This document shows positions 18,657-27,922 of a stretch of 64,000 bases of DNA, in pieces; positions within the stretch are counted from its first letter, which is position 1; each line of letters starts with the position of its first letter. The stretch covers positions 248,001 to 312,000 of the forward strand of contig CAWANF010000007.1 in NCBI GenBank assembly GCA_963783355.1, in the 5' to 3' direction. Position numbers and translations under genes: made by a program. The notes below the pieces were generated by a model that was given only the letters and a program-made list of their open reading frames with translations, did not search any database and was not told the origin of the DNA. This DNA comes from CAWANF01 sp963783355 (GTDB taxonomy: Bacteria; Bacteroidota; Rhodothermia; Balneolales; DATFMH01).

Positions 18657-18955
18657 AGAAAGTATCTATCGATGGTTTATATAAAGCATTCGAGAGCCGG
18701 ATCAGGCTGGGCATTATGTCGGTTCTTACCGTAAACGACATGCTCGATTTCAATTCCCTGAAGGAATACCTTGATGTAACGGATGGCAATCTTGCAACCC
18801 ATATCAAGACCCTGGAAAAAGAAGGATTTATCGGGGTTAAGAAATCTTTTATTGACAGAAAACCCAATACGAAATATTACATCACTGACGAAGGGAAAAA
18901 AGCATTCGATAAACATCTTAAAATATTGGAACAAATAATTAAAGCACAGAAATAG
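18653..18955 (+). CDS. Winged-helix (HTH_34) transcriptional regulator, GTG start
   Basis: A 100-residue DNA-binding protein: FESRIRLGIMSVLTVND, then a recognition-helix region LDVTDGNLATHIKTLEKEGF and a wing with the family signature RKPNTKYYITDEGKKAF. The GTG at 18653 overlaps the preceding TGA, giving a coupled two-gene unit. Likely represses its own operon and perhaps the downstream creD-like gene, through TACTTTG-type sites on both sides. Confidence 0.87.
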   Translation: MKKVSIDGLYKAFESRIRLGIMSVLTVNDMLDFNSLKEYLDVTDGNLATHIKTLEKEGFIGVKKSFIDRKPNTKYYITDEGKKAFDKHLKILEQIIKAQK

Positions 18956-19049
18956 AAATCATGAAAATATCCTGCTCTATATATGCATTAATCATCTTTT
19001 ATTGAATCTCCAATGGAAGGAACGGTACGGGCGCCTTTTTTTATGCTTT

Positions 19050-19068
19050 TACTTTGTACTTCAAAGTA
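19050..19068. promoter_or_regulatory. Palindrome TACTTTG-N5-CAAAGTA, candidate operator
   Basis: Perfect 7-base arms around TACTT lie in the gap between the HTH_34 gene and the acetyltransferase/CreD genes. The same half-site occurs twice directly before the start at 18030. A shared operator for the HTH_34 regulator is the simplest reading. Confidence 0.5.
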
Positions 19069-19253
19069 CTTTTAAACAATTGTTGTTCTGAACTACAAAT
19101 TGAAACTGTTGTTATGCAGCCGATACATCAGCATTATAACTCTATATCCCAATTTCTTATGATAAGCTCCACAGTATTCGGATTATATTGTTTTACTTCT
19201 AAATTTAGTCTTATGACTAAGCAGTGTTCCGTTCTCAATAATCAAGAGGCGTT

Positions 19254-19727
19254 ATGATAATCATTCGAAGATTTCAACCGGGTGAAGAACCGGTATTGCA
19301 TGAGCTTTTTTTTAATACCATACATAACGTGAATATCAAAGATTATTCAAAAGAACAGGTTAATGCTTGGGCACCAGGAGATTATAATATAGATGACTGG
19401 ACAAATCGTATTCGTTCCTTATCTCCTTTTGTGGCATTAATCGATAATAAAATCGTTGGTTATGCGGATATTCAGGATGACGGATTTATTAATCACTTTT
19501 ATTGCCATTGGCAATATCAGGGTGAGGGTATCGGGAAAACATTAATGCAAACTCTTTTCAATGAAGGCAAGAGAAAAAACATTAACCGGTTCTATGCCCA
19601 TGTGAGCGTAACGGCAAAATCATTTTTTGAGCATTGTGGTTTCAGCATTGTTAAAAATCAACATGTGACTATTCGGGGTATGGTTTTAAAAAATTTTTTG
19701 ATGGAAAAAATCGTACCTGTTCCTTAA
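19254..19727 (+). CDS. GNAT-family N-acetyltransferase
   Basis: A 157-residue acetyltransferase. The fold is recognisable from FVALIDNKIVGYADI (strand b4 region), the acetyl-CoA loop YQGEGIGKTLMQTLF (Q/R-x-x-G-x-G/A), and the terminal SFFEHCGFSIVKNQHVTIRG motif, as in YafP-like members. A GAGG site precedes the ATG. It sits between the HTH_34 regulator and the creD-like gene and its substrate is unknown. Confidence 0.85.
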   Translation: MIIIRRFQPGEEPVLHELFFNTIHNVNIKDYSKEQVNAWAPGDYNIDDWTNRIRSLSPFVALIDNKIVGYADIQDDGFINHFYCHWQYQGEGIGKTLMQTLFNEGKRKNINRFYAHVSVTAKSFFEHCGFSIVKNQHVTIRGMVLKNFLMEKIVPVP

Positions 19728-19814
19728 AACGAGCCCGCTGAATATTGATTTAACTAAAAATTTATACTACAACAACACTCACTTATCAACCACCTGAAAA
19801 ATCCAGGAGTGCAT

Positions 19815-21161
19815 ATGACAAACAATCAGGATATTTTTAAAAAAACAGCAAATTATATAAAGAGATCAATCACCTTGAAAATAATTTCTGTTGGTATTTT
19901 GATTTTACTGCTGCTCATACCGGCCGCCCTGATCCAAAACCTGATACGGGAAAGACAACTTCGACGCGATTCTGTAGTTAAGGAAATCAGCCAGAAATGG
20001 GGCGACAGCCAAACCATAACCGGACCTTTTCTAACCATTCCTTTTAAAACATATTTCAAGGACAGTGACGGGAAAACACAATTTAATCTGAGCTACCTCC
20101 ATATCCTGCCTGAAACACTGGATATAACGGGCGAGATAACACCGGAAGTCCGCTACAGAAGCCTCTTCGAAGCGATATTATATAGTACCAAACTCATATT
20201 CAGGGGAAACTTCAAACTCCCGCCAACGAATCAACTGAACATCGATCCCAACAACATTATGTGGAACAAAGCATACCTTTCGCTGGGGATCACAGACATG
20301 CGCGGTATTCAGAATAAAATCATCATCTCTTTCAATAGGTCTGACTACGATGCCAATCCGGGTCTGAAGACAACTGATCTAGCCGCGGCCGGGGTCAGCA
20401 CGCTTATCAAACCCTTAATACCCAATGAAGACAACTCTTTTTCCTTCGATTTGAATTTAAATGGCAGTGAACAAATAAAATTTATCCCCGCTGGTGAATC
20501 CAACACTGTCAAAATTAGTTCGGATTGGCCTTCACCGAGTTTCAACGGTGCTTTCTTACCGGTCAATCGCAAAGTGACGAAGAACGGATTTTCGGCAGAC
20601 TGGAAGATCCTGCATTTAAACAGGAATTATCCGCAATTCTGGGAAGGTGCTCAATACAAAGTTGCTCCATCAGCTTTCGGTGTAAAATTAATACAGACGG
20701 CAGATGTTTATCAAAAATCAATGAGGCTTGCAAAATATTCGATTTTGTTCCTCGCTTTCACGTTCGCCGCCTTTTTCTTTGCTGAAATAATCAACAAACA
20801 AAGAATTCATCCTATACAATATATCCTTATCGGGATGGCGATCCTGATATTTTACACACTGGTATTGTCACTCTCCGAATATATGCATTTCAATTATGCC
20901 TACATTTTGGCCGCGTCATCTGTCACTCTTATAATCTCGGGTTATGCAAAAGCCATTATATCGGATTCACGTTTTGCTCTGACGATCCTGGGAATATTAG
21001 CACTCCTTTATTCCTACCTGTTTATTGTTCTTCAGCTAGAAGATTATGCACTCATAATGGGCAGTATTGGATTGTTAATAATACTAGCAATTGTGATGTA
21101 TATGACGCGAAGGATTAATTGGTATGAGATAGAAACAGATGAACCCGAAAATGAAAACTAA
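19815..21161 (+). CDS. creD: CreD-like inner-membrane cell-envelope protein
   Basis: A 448-residue inner-membrane protein of the CreD family. One N-terminal membrane segment (about 20-40) is followed by a large outward domain with the family features LIRERQLRRDSVVKEIS, WGDSQTITGPFLTIPF, and a C-terminal bundle of about five to six membrane segments (about 300-435). I place the start at the ATG at 19815, five bases after an AGGAG site. In enteric bacteria CreD is tied to envelope integrity and the CreBC regulon; here the partner appears to be the upstream HTH_34 regulator. Confidence 0.9.
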   Translation: MTNNQDIFKKTANYIKRSITLKIISVGILILLLLIPAALIQNLIRERQLRRDSVVKEISQKWGDSQTITGPFLTIPFKTYFKDSDGKTQFNLSYLHILPETLDITGEITPEVRYRSLFEAILYSTKLIFRGNFKLPPTNQLNIDPNNIMWNKAYLSLGITDMRGIQNKIIISFNRSDYDANPGLKTTDLAAAGVSTLIKPLIPNEDNSFSFDLNLNGSEQIKFIPAGESNTVKISSDWPSPSFNGAFLPVNRKVTKNGFSADWKILHLNRNYPQFWEGAQYKVAPSAFGVKLIQTADVYQKSMRLAKYSILFLAFTFAAFFFAEIINKQRIHPIQYILIGMAILIFYTLVLSLSEYMHFNYAYILAASSVTLIISGYAKAIISDSRFALTILGILALLYSYLFIVLQLEDYALIMGSIGLLIILAIVMYMTRRINWYEIETDEPENEN

Positions 21162-21339
21162 CCTTGCTTTTCCAGTGGCTTTTAAATCGTGCATCCGCTG
21201 AAGAAGGCCCTTATTAGGCCCGAAAATACGTATTTATTAATTTTAAGCTCGATATATCCATTTTATTTTTAATAACTTAATTGGGCTGATCTGAATTGTT
21301 AACGGGGAAAATTCATCATTATGAATCTATAAATCATCA

Positions 21340-21507
21340 GGTTATGCGAATCTTTCTGAAGAAGAATTGATTAAAAATGCCAGGGAACGAGAGCCTCGAT
21401 TTAAGGCAATCCCCGGACTTTTACATATATATTATGTCAAGATAAACAAACGCTTTTTCGCCTGGCAATGGCATGCACAGATTCGGATTTCTCGTTATAA
21501 CTTTTAA
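21340..21507 (+). pseudogene. Remnant of a YdhR-type small monooxygenase-like protein
   Basis: The translation GYANLSEEELIKNARERE then FKAIPGLLHIYYVK matches the first half of the YdhR/ABM-like family (residues after the first strand through the YYVK motif). It then diverges into unrelated sequence and stops at 21505-21507; there is no start codon in frame upstream. The rest of the gap from 21162 holds nothing else I can name. Confidence 0.5.
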
Positions 21508-21598
21508 TATTTATTAAAATATAAGTATTCTGTAAATTAAGGCTGTATTGGTTTATCAAAGAGAGCAAATGTAACTTTTTAGCACAGGAGAAATGCAA

Positions 21599-21934
21599 AT
21601 GCCTCAATATCTCATTGTTTACCTGGGTGGCGACCAACCTTCAGATCCTCAGGAAGAAAAGCAACATTTTTCAAAATACATGGACTGGTTAACATCGTTG
21701 GGGGATTCTGCTGTAAGCCCGGCAAATCCAATCAAAAACATAAACACCATCAATCCGGATGGTACCATTACCAACGGCGGAATAACTAAAATGTCCGGTT
21801 ACACTATCATTGAAACAGATTCAATGGAAACGGCTATATCGATCTGTAAAGATTGTCCTTTTCTTGAAATCGGTGGATCACTTGAAGTTTCGGAGTTATT
21901 AGCCATGTCAAAATTATCGAAAACGCCCAAATAA
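21599..21934 (+). CDS. YCII-related small protein
   Basis: A 111-residue protein with the ferredoxin-like YCII layout: N-terminal MPQYLIVYLGGDQP, a WLTSLGDSAVSPANPI segment, and a C-terminal IGGSLEVSELL. The ATG at 21599 lies eight bases from an AGGAG site, so it is preferred over the ATG two codons earlier. Members are thought to be small dimeric enzymes or sigma-factor-associated proteins. It follows a degraded member of another dimeric alpha/beta-barrel family. Confidence 0.8.
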   Translation: MPQYLIVYLGGDQPSDPQEEKQHFSKYMDWLTSLGDSAVSPANPIKNINTINPDGTITNGGITKMSGYTIIETDSMETAISICKDCPFLEIGGSLEVSELLAMSKLSKTPK

Positions 21935-22119
21935 CACTGCTTATATTACCGTTTCCTTTTTTTGAAAATAAAGTGAATTTTTTTTTAGCTTTGTATATAT
22001 TTTCAATACCCTATTTATAAGGTAATATCCCATTATCTATTGGGATTCAGTGTATGACAACACCGGGTAATGACTGTGGGGATTTACATTTTTAAAACTA
22101 CTTACATTACATAGCTACC

Positions 22120-22584
22120 ATGAAAAAAAATTATCTGGATTCCACTCCGGAAGCCGGCAAAGAATTCTTTATGCGTCAAATAAAGGGTGAGTTAGTCATG
22201 CTTAATTTGCTCCGGTTTAAAAAGGTTGCCGATTATCAAAAAACACCGGCATTATCACCTTCTTCACCTGTATCAGGTAAAGATGCTTTTCAAAAATATA
22301 TGGATGAAGTAACACCGCTGCTGAAAAAAGCCGGAAGTGAAATTATTCTCCGGGGATTTGGCGGAAGTTTTTTAATTGGTCCGGAGGATGAAAAATGGGA
22401 TGAAATTCTTTTGGTTCGTTATAAAAGTGTTTCAGCTTTTATGAATTTTGCCGGAAGTGAAGAATATTTAAAAATAGCAGGGCACCGGAATGCGGCGTTA
22501 GAAGATTCGCGGCTCTTACCGATCATTCCGGAAAAAGGATTTACCCATTTTGAACAAGAAATCGTAGCTAAAAAGCATTTTTAG
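22120..22584 (+). CDS. DUF1330-like protein
   Basis: A 154-residue protein with the dimeric alpha-beta barrel pattern of the DUF1330 family: MLNLLRFKKVADY near the start, FQKYMDEVTPLLKKAG, and the WDEILLVRYKSVSAFMNF strand/helix. No catalytic role is known. It stands alone, with roughly 185 bases before it. Confidence 0.75.
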   Translation: MKKNYLDSTPEAGKEFFMRQIKGELVMLNLLRFKKVADYQKTPALSPSSPVSGKDAFQKYMDEVTPLLKKAGSEIILRGFGGSFLIGPEDEKWDEILLVRYKSVSAFMNFAGSEEYLKIAGHRNAALEDSRLLPIIPEKGFTHFEQEIVAKKHF

Positions 22585-22689
22585 ACGATACTCCACTGTT
22601 TATTTATGAGACATTATTCGTTTTTCCGGATATATTTTGTCATATTTATGGCCGATGAACACCATTAACCTATGCCTTTAGCTGTTTGA

Positions 22690-23145
22690 ATGAACATGAA
22701 GAAAATATCCGGTTCCACTCTATACTATAAAAAAATCTTCCCCATTATTTGGTTCGGTTTTCTTGCTGCTTTTTTTGCCATCGACCTCGTTTCGGGGTAC
22801 GAATTGAAATCAGGGACCTATCTGCTTATCCCGGCGGTTCTTGCCGTATTCAGTTACAGTCTGTTCAAGAAAATTTTTTGGAGCCTGGTAGATGAAGTTT
22901 ACGATGATGGGGACAGCCTGCTATTTAAAAAGGGGAAAAACGAACAACGGGTCGACTTAAAAGACATAGTGAATATCGTACACACCAGGATGAGTTCTCC
23001 CGAACGGGTTGCCATTAAAACAAACAATGATGGACCCATTGGCAAAGATTTGACTTTTATTCTTCCTTTCCGGTTTAATCCTTTTTCCAAAAATCCCACG
23101 GTAACCGAACTCATCGACCGGATAGACTCAGCCCGGAATAACTGA
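22690..23145 (+). CDS. Small membrane protein of unknown function
   Basis: A 151-residue protein with two hydrophobic segments (IIWFGFLAAFFAIDLVSGY and TYLLIPAVLAVFSYSLF) followed by a soluble domain of mostly beta strands (DSLLFKKGKNEQRVDLKDIV ... DLTFILPFRF). The pattern resembles membrane-anchored PH-like domains, but I cannot assign it. It is convergent with the LytTR regulator gene, with only about 30 bases between their ends. Confidence 0.7.
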   Translation: MNMKKISGSTLYYKKIFPIIWFGFLAAFFAIDLVSGYELKSGTYLLIPAVLAVFSYSLFKKIFWSLVDEVYDDGDSLLFKKGKNEQRVDLKDIVNIVHTRMSSPERVAIKTNNDGPIGKDLTFILPFRFNPFSKNPTVTELIDRIDSARNN

Positions 23146-23176
23146 AAATCGTAGCAGATATCATTGCACACAATCA

Positions 23177-23875
23177 TTATTCGATGTTCAACCGACGCAT
23201 TACCCGGCTCCGGTAGGTACGGCCAACTGGCAAGGTGTCGTTCCCAACCCTGATTTCATCATAACTGACCGTCCTTATTTTATCAATATTTATGATGAAC
23301 GAACGGTGAATCCTCAAAAACAACATTTGGGAAAGCTGAGATTCCATATCGTTCATCGTCTCCCTGGTGATAATTTTTTCTGACGGTGTATGTATTTGGA
23401 CATAATCTTTCAAGCCCTCAATATAAATAATATCCTCCGGATCGATTTTCTTTTTTATACGATCAACGGTTACAAAGAGATATTTTTTAAGATGAGTCTC
23501 AGGATTTACGGAATCAACATATTGAAATTCAAAACGCTGGAGAGCTTCCAGCAGCCGTGAAAACGAAACCGGTTTCATCAGGTAATCGATCGCATTTACC
23601 TCGAAACCTTCCACAGCGTAATCACGATGGGCCGTTACGAGAATCAATCCCGGAGGATTTTTCAAAGAACGAAACAAATCCAGTCCATTAAGTTCCGGCA
23701 TCTCTATATCAAGAAACAACAAATCAACATCATTTTGTCCAAGATATTCAAATGACTGCAGGGCATTCGTATCGGTCCTGACAACCTCGTAATTACTGAG
23801 TTTATCCAGATGCTGCCGAAGGACCCGGATAGCCACCGGTTCATCATCAACAATCATGCATTTCCATTTATTCAT
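23177..23875 (-). CDS. LytTR-family response regulator
   Basis: A 232-residue two-component regulator. The receiver domain (1-120) has the acidic pair DDE, phospho-acceptor Asp56 in LLFLDIEMPELNG, and the conserved TAHRDYAVEGFEVNAIDYLMKP. The C-terminal LytTR domain (about 135-232) has the ILYIEGLKDYVQIHT-like segment and LRIHRSFIINIDKI. It overlaps the kinase gene by four bases, so the pair is co-translated. Confidence 0.92.
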   Translation of the reverse strand: MNKWKCMIVDDEPVAIRVLRQHLDKLSNYEVVRTDTNALQSFEYLGQNDVDLLFLDIEMPELNGLDLFRSLKNPPGLILVTAHRDYAVEGFEVNAIDYLMKPVSFSRLLEALQRFEFQYVDSVNPETHLKKYLFVTVDRIKKKIDPEDIIYIEGLKDYVQIHTPSEKIITRETMNDMESQLSQMLFLRIHRSFIINIDKIRTVSYDEIRVGNDTLPVGRTYRSRVMRRLNIE

Positions 23876-24951
23876 CTTACAAAATCCTCCAAAGGAATAG
23901 ACAAGACTACACTATATTTATTATCCGTTTCTTCGGTATTCAAATGATACCGGTCGCCATACAGCAGTTGCAGCCGTTTCTTTACATTAGCCAGGCCAAC
24001 GCCATGGCCAGGTTTCCTGTGTTTCGCATCGGGAATGGAATTGGCAATTTCAAAATGAAGGTGTGCATCCTTTACAAACATTCTTATCGACACGTAACTT
24101 TTTCCCGATGACGCAGACACACCGTGCTTAAAACTATTCTCCAGGAAAGGCAAAAACAACATCGGTGCCACCGCATAATCCTCCATGCCTGATTCAATAT
24201 CCAGCGATAAGTTCAAACGATCACCGCAACGAATTTTCTGAACTTCGAGGTAGTTATTCAGATGCCGGATTTCATCGGAAACGGGCACTCTTTCTGTATC
24301 ACTTCGGTAAAGGATGTAATCGAGCAATTCGGATAGCCGCAGCACCAGACCGGGTGCATCATCCGATTTTTCCAGTGTCAGTCCATACAGGTTATTGAGC
24401 GCATTGAACAAAAAATGGGGATGCATCTGTTCACGGAGGTAATCGAGTTCCTTTTGCCGCGCATGCAGTTCCAGCTCCAGCTTTTCCTGTTTCAGGCGGG
24501 CATTAACCTCACGTTCCCAATACCATTGTCTCGTGATATGAATAGCAATAGCCGGAAGTATCACCAGGAACATCGTTCCCATCAGGTATCCCACATCATG
24601 AATCCGGGGATTGATCTTCTGCAGCTGGTTTTCGTAAATCAGCATAAGCATCCCCATGACAATCATTTCCGCGATCCAAGTGGCCGCGATAAACGTATAA
24701 GCCGTGTACAAACCGAATAATACGAATCGGCGCTGAAGCAGGAACTTTGGTACCAGCGAGAAGATTATGAGATACGTCGCACCAGCCAAAACCGGTAACA
24801 ACAAGGATACAAAAACGAGACTTTGCAAATAGCCATTATCCCCCGAGGTGGGACCGAATATCATTATCATCAACAGGCCAACTATCAGCCAGAAAAGGCT
24901 ATGCTGAAAACCGGTCCGGATGGTTTTATCGTGTTGTATAGATGCCCCCAA
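23872..24951 (-). CDS. LytS-type sensor histidine kinase
   Basis: A 359-residue kinase with about four N-terminal membrane segments (20-160), a short coiled region (KQEKLELELHARQKELDYLR), the phospho-acceptor block MHPHFLFNALNNLYGL, and an ATPase domain (PMLFLPFLENSFKHG N-box, then GHGVGLANVKKRL G-box). It is transcribed with the LytTR regulator and divergently from the ExbB-like gene at 25210, which is a candidate target. Signal unknown. Confidence 0.9.
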   Translation of the reverse strand: MGASIQHDKTIRTGFQHSLFWLIVGLLMIMIFGPTSGDNGYLQSLVFVSLLLPVLAGATYLIIFSLVPKFLLQRRFVLFGLYTAYTFIAATWIAEMIVMGMLMLIYENQLQKINPRIHDVGYLMGTMFLVILPAIAIHITRQWYWEREVNARLKQEKLELELHARQKELDYLREQMHPHFLFNALNNLYGLTLEKSDDAPGLVLRLSELLDYILYRSDTERVPVSDEIRHLNNYLEVQKIRCGDRLNLSLDIESGMEDYAVAPMLFLPFLENSFKHGVSASSGKSYVSIRMFVKDAHLHFEIANSIPDAKHRKPGHGVGLANVKKRLQLLYGDRYHLNTEETDNKYSVVLSIPLEDFVR

Positions 24952-25057
24952 AGGCTGCCCGTATTATTTCATGATCTCGTTGCTCAAAAACTCTTTACTT
25001 TATAATATATACAAGGGTATAAAATTACTAACGTAAATCGACGAAAGAAGGGTAATT

Positions 25058-25120
25058 GTCGATGAATGAACGAATCATCCACAAAATATTCTCTTTTATA
25101 ATATTCTGACATTCGTCGAC
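25058..25120. promoter_or_regulatory. Inverted repeat in the divergent region between the kinase and ExbB-like genes
   Basis: The arms GTCGATGAATG (25058-25068) and CATTCGTCGAC (25110-25120) match in 10 of 11 positions, and a third partial copy (ATCGACGAA) lies at about 25038. The spacing of arms (about five helical turns) suits a bound regulator, perhaps the LytTR protein. No binding consensus is proven. Confidence 0.35.
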
Positions 25121-25209
25121 ATTCAGCGGGTGTTTATCTACAAATCGTTTTTTGTTTTGACTGGCCGGCATATGTTTAAGTGTAATTATTAATCAAATGG
25201 AGATACTTT

Positions 25210-25584
25210 ATGTTTAAGTTATTTTATGAGGGTGGCTGGCTTTTTATGACACTTGTTAGCCTTGCTGCCATAACAGCACTCGGCCTGACAATCAAAGTAT
25301 TCGCCGACACGATAACAGGAAATCTGAATACTCGATTTTCACCTAACAGTATTCTTATTGCAGGTAGCCTGGCTTTTATGCTCGGAATCCTGGGCCAGAC
25401 TATCGGTATTTACCAGGCCCTGATAGCCATACAACAGGCGGGCGATGTATCTCCGGCCATCATTTTCGGCGGATTCAAAGTCTCAATGATCGCTCCAATG
25501 TACGGACTCTTTGTTTTCGTGATAACCCTTTTGATTCGATTGATTTTGGTTTTCATTCCCACAAAACAAAGCAGTATAAATTAA
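25210..25584 (+). CDS. MotA/TolQ/ExbB-like membrane protein
   Basis: A 124-residue protein with three membrane segments: GGWLFMTLVSLAAITALGLTI, ILIAGSLAFMLGILGQTIGIY and FKVSMIAPMYGLFVFVITLLI. The GxxxTIG and IFGGFKVSMIAPMYG patterns resemble the MotA/TolQ/ExbB proton-channel helices, but it is shorter than ExbB and no ExbD partner follows. A GGAG site precedes the ATG. It is the only gene divergent from the LytS-LytTR pair. Confidence 0.72.
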   Translation: MFKLFYEGGWLFMTLVSLAAITALGLTIKVFADTITGNLNTRFSPNSILIAGSLAFMLGILGQTIGIYQALIAIQQAGDVSPAIIFGGFKVSMIAPMYGLFVFVITLLIRLILVFIPTKQSSIN

Positions 25585-26163
25585 AAAACATGAGTTGCTG
25601 CTATGTATTTTATGGTGCGTCGCAGCAATTTCTTTTCTTTTTCAGCGGCTAAGATTAACCACTTTAATGTCCCATTCAGACATTTATGCCATCGATATCC
25701 TTCCGGAATATGTAACTATATGTAATATTTTGTTTAGCAACCCCGCCTTACAGAGTCCTGACATAAATATCATCCTTACCCTTCCCACACTCAATTGAGT
25801 CTTCCCGCCCTATTCAATAAATTTGATGACCGTGTCGTTTCAGAATACATAACTGCCTGTCTTCATGTTCAGCGATTTATTATTTCCTTTTTGGTTGTAC
25901 CTGCATATGATGGACAGAAGGTTAAAATGAACGAACGATTAGTGAGGTTACCATTGAATAATTACTGGATCAGATATTTATAAATTATCGGCCTGGAATA
26001 ATATACAGAGCCGCATTATTTACTTGGCAATTATTAAAACTGAAATCTTTTAGCTGAAATCAAAATAAGTTGGGCAAGGCCTGATTTTCAATCAGGGTTT
26101 TATATCAGCTTACCAGTTGCAATCTTTGTCCAGTCTATCCGGCAATACAAAATAGAAAATACT
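25585..26163 (+). other. Intergenic region, no convincing gene
   Basis: Short open frames exist but none looks like a protein. The only clear structure is the terminator-like hairpin listed at 26080-26105. Confidence 0.4.
26080..26105 (+). terminator. Terminator-like hairpin before the APC permease
   Basis: CCTGATT-TTC-AATCAGG is a perfect 7-base stem followed by GTTTTATAT. Lying about 60 bases before a start codon, it may end a preceding transcript or act as an attenuator for the permease. Confidence 0.5.
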
Positions 26164-27849
26164 ATGCAAAATAATTCCAACAACTTAAAACATTCAGGTG
26201 ATACTCGACTACGTCGTGATTTGGGTATCATCGGCCTGTTATTTGCCGCCGTCGGCTCAATCATTGGTTCAGGATGGCTGTTTGGGGCGCTTACTGCTGC
26301 CGAAATCGCCGGGCCGGCTTCCATCATCGCCTGGGCCATCGGCGGGGTTATGATCGTATTTATCGGGCTCAGCTATGCTGAACTGGGAACTATGTTTCCC
26401 GTCTCGGGTGGAGTCGTGCGTTTTCCACATTTTGCCTTCGGTTCTTTTACCAGCTATACTTTCGGATGGATTACCTGGATTGCCGCTGCTTCTACCACCT
26501 CTATCGAAGTAATGGCAGCCTTGCAATATGCAAACAATTACATACCATGGCTGCAGCATCTTGACAAGTACGGAGATCCTATTCTTACCGGCCCCGGTTT
26601 TGTTGTTGCCATTATTTTAATGGGCGTATTCAGCCTGGTAAACGTGATTGGTATCCGCTGGTTCTCTAAACTGAATAATGCTCTCGTATGGTGGAAACTG
26701 GGTATCATCACCCTGGTTATTGTGGCATTTCTTTTTACCGTTTTCCACGGTGCTCACTTCGATGATGCCACGGCCGGCGGATTCTTACCATCCGGCTGGC
26801 AAGGAGTATTTTCTTCTATCGCCACAGCCGGAATCGTGTTTTCGTATCTCGGATTCAGGCAGGGAGTTGAACTGGCGGGCGAAACCCACAACCCCCAGAG
26901 AAACGTCCCCATTGCTATTATCGGTTCAGTGCTCCTGACTGCCGTTCTCTACATCGCTTTACAGGTTGCTTTCATCGGGGCTTTGCCGGTTCATGCCCTT
27001 GCACACGGATGGGCTAACATTGGCACAACTTTTACCGGTGGGTTTAACGACGTTGCGGCAACCTTCGGGCCATTGGCTGCCATTGCCGGTGCTATCGGAT
27101 TGACCTGGCTGGCGGTACTATTATATATTGATGCTTTTATCTCCCCGGCCGATACCGCTTTAATTTATACGACGGTAACCTCGCGTATATCTTACGCTAT
27201 GGGACGCAATAAAAACGCTCCTCACTCACTGGCAAAAGTGAATAAACACGGAGTTCCATGGGTCAGCGTGATTCTTACTTTCGTTGCCGGGACCATCTTT
27301 TTTCTGCCGTTCCCGGGATGGAAGAAAATTGTCGGTTTCGTTACTTCTGCAACAGTACTATCCTTTGGTTCGGGGCCATTAGCCCTGTTAGCTTTAAGAC
27401 ATCAACTTCCCGATCAGGAACGCCCATTTCGTCTGCCATTAGTTAAAATCATAGCTTTTCTCGGATTTTTAGCGGCCAACCTGGTCGTGTTCTGGTCTGG
27501 CTGGACCACCATCTGGAAATTGATGATTGCCGTGCTCATCGGTTACGTCATATTGATAATCCATGAAACAGTTAATAAACACAAAACCCCCGATATTGAA
27601 TTTCGCTCCGGTATCTGGGCTATCGTATGGCTGGCAGGATTGTTTGTGATTAGCTGGCTCGGTTCCTATCCTGCTCTTTCGAAACACGCAGGCAATATCG
27701 GTGTGATTGGCGTTGGATGGGACGTGATTGTACTGGCTATATTTTCTATCTTCGTCGCATGGATAGCGGTTAAGTTCCGGCTTCCTGTTGAAAAAGTGAA
27801 AGCCCACCTAAGCGAACCGGTAGATGAACCAGTATTGGAAATCGAATAA
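26164..27849 (+). CDS. APC-superfamily amino acid/polyamine permease
   Basis: A 561-residue transporter with 12 or more membrane segments. The first segment carries the substrate-binding signature GSIIGSGWLFGA, and the segment 6 region reads IVFSYLGFRQGVELAGETHNPQRNVP, both typical of APC permeases. The C-terminus adds two further helices (IWAIVWLAGLFVISWLG, VIVLAIFSIFVAWIAV), as in archaeal-type members. Substrate unknown. Confidence 0.92.
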   Translation: MQNNSNNLKHSGDTRLRRDLGIIGLLFAAVGSIIGSGWLFGALTAAEIAGPASIIAWAIGGVMIVFIGLSYAELGTMFPVSGGVVRFPHFAFGSFTSYTFGWITWIAAASTTSIEVMAALQYANNYIPWLQHLDKYGDPILTGPGFVVAIILMGVFSLVNVIGIRWFSKLNNALVWWKLGIITLVIVAFLFTVFHGAHFDDATAGGFLPSGWQGVFSSIATAGIVFSYLGFRQGVELAGETHNPQRNVPIAIIGSVLLTAVLYIALQVAFIGALPVHALAHGWANIGTTFTGGFNDVAATFGPLAAIAGAIGLTWLAVLLYIDAFISPADTALIYTTVTSRISYAMGRNKNAPHSLAKVNKHGVPWVSVILTFVAGTIFFLPFPGWKKIVGFVTSATVLSFGSGPLALLALRHQLPDQERPFRLPLVKIIAFLGFLAANLVVFWSGWTTIWKLMIAVLIGYVILIIHETVNKHKTPDIEFRSGIWAIVWLAGLFVISWLGSYPALSKHAGNIGVIGVGWDVIVLAIFSIFVAWIAVKFRLPVEKVKAHLSEPVDEPVLEIE

Positions 27850-27899
27850 AATTATTCGAGGTTGATTACTCTCAAACTGAGGACGTTTTTTAAATAAAG

Positions 27900-27922
27900 G
27901 TCCCGCGTCTTGCGGGACTTTT
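27900..27922 (+). terminator. Rho-independent terminator after the APC permease
   Basis: GTCCCGC-GTCTT-GCGGGAC is a perfect 7-base GC-rich stem followed at once by TTTTAT, about 50 bases past the permease stop codon. Confidence 0.85.

Noticed and set aside
25595..25983. Two short open frames (67 and 62 codons) between the ExbB-like gene and the APC permease
   Set aside because: Their translations have no domain pattern, the two frames differ and neither has a ribosome site.
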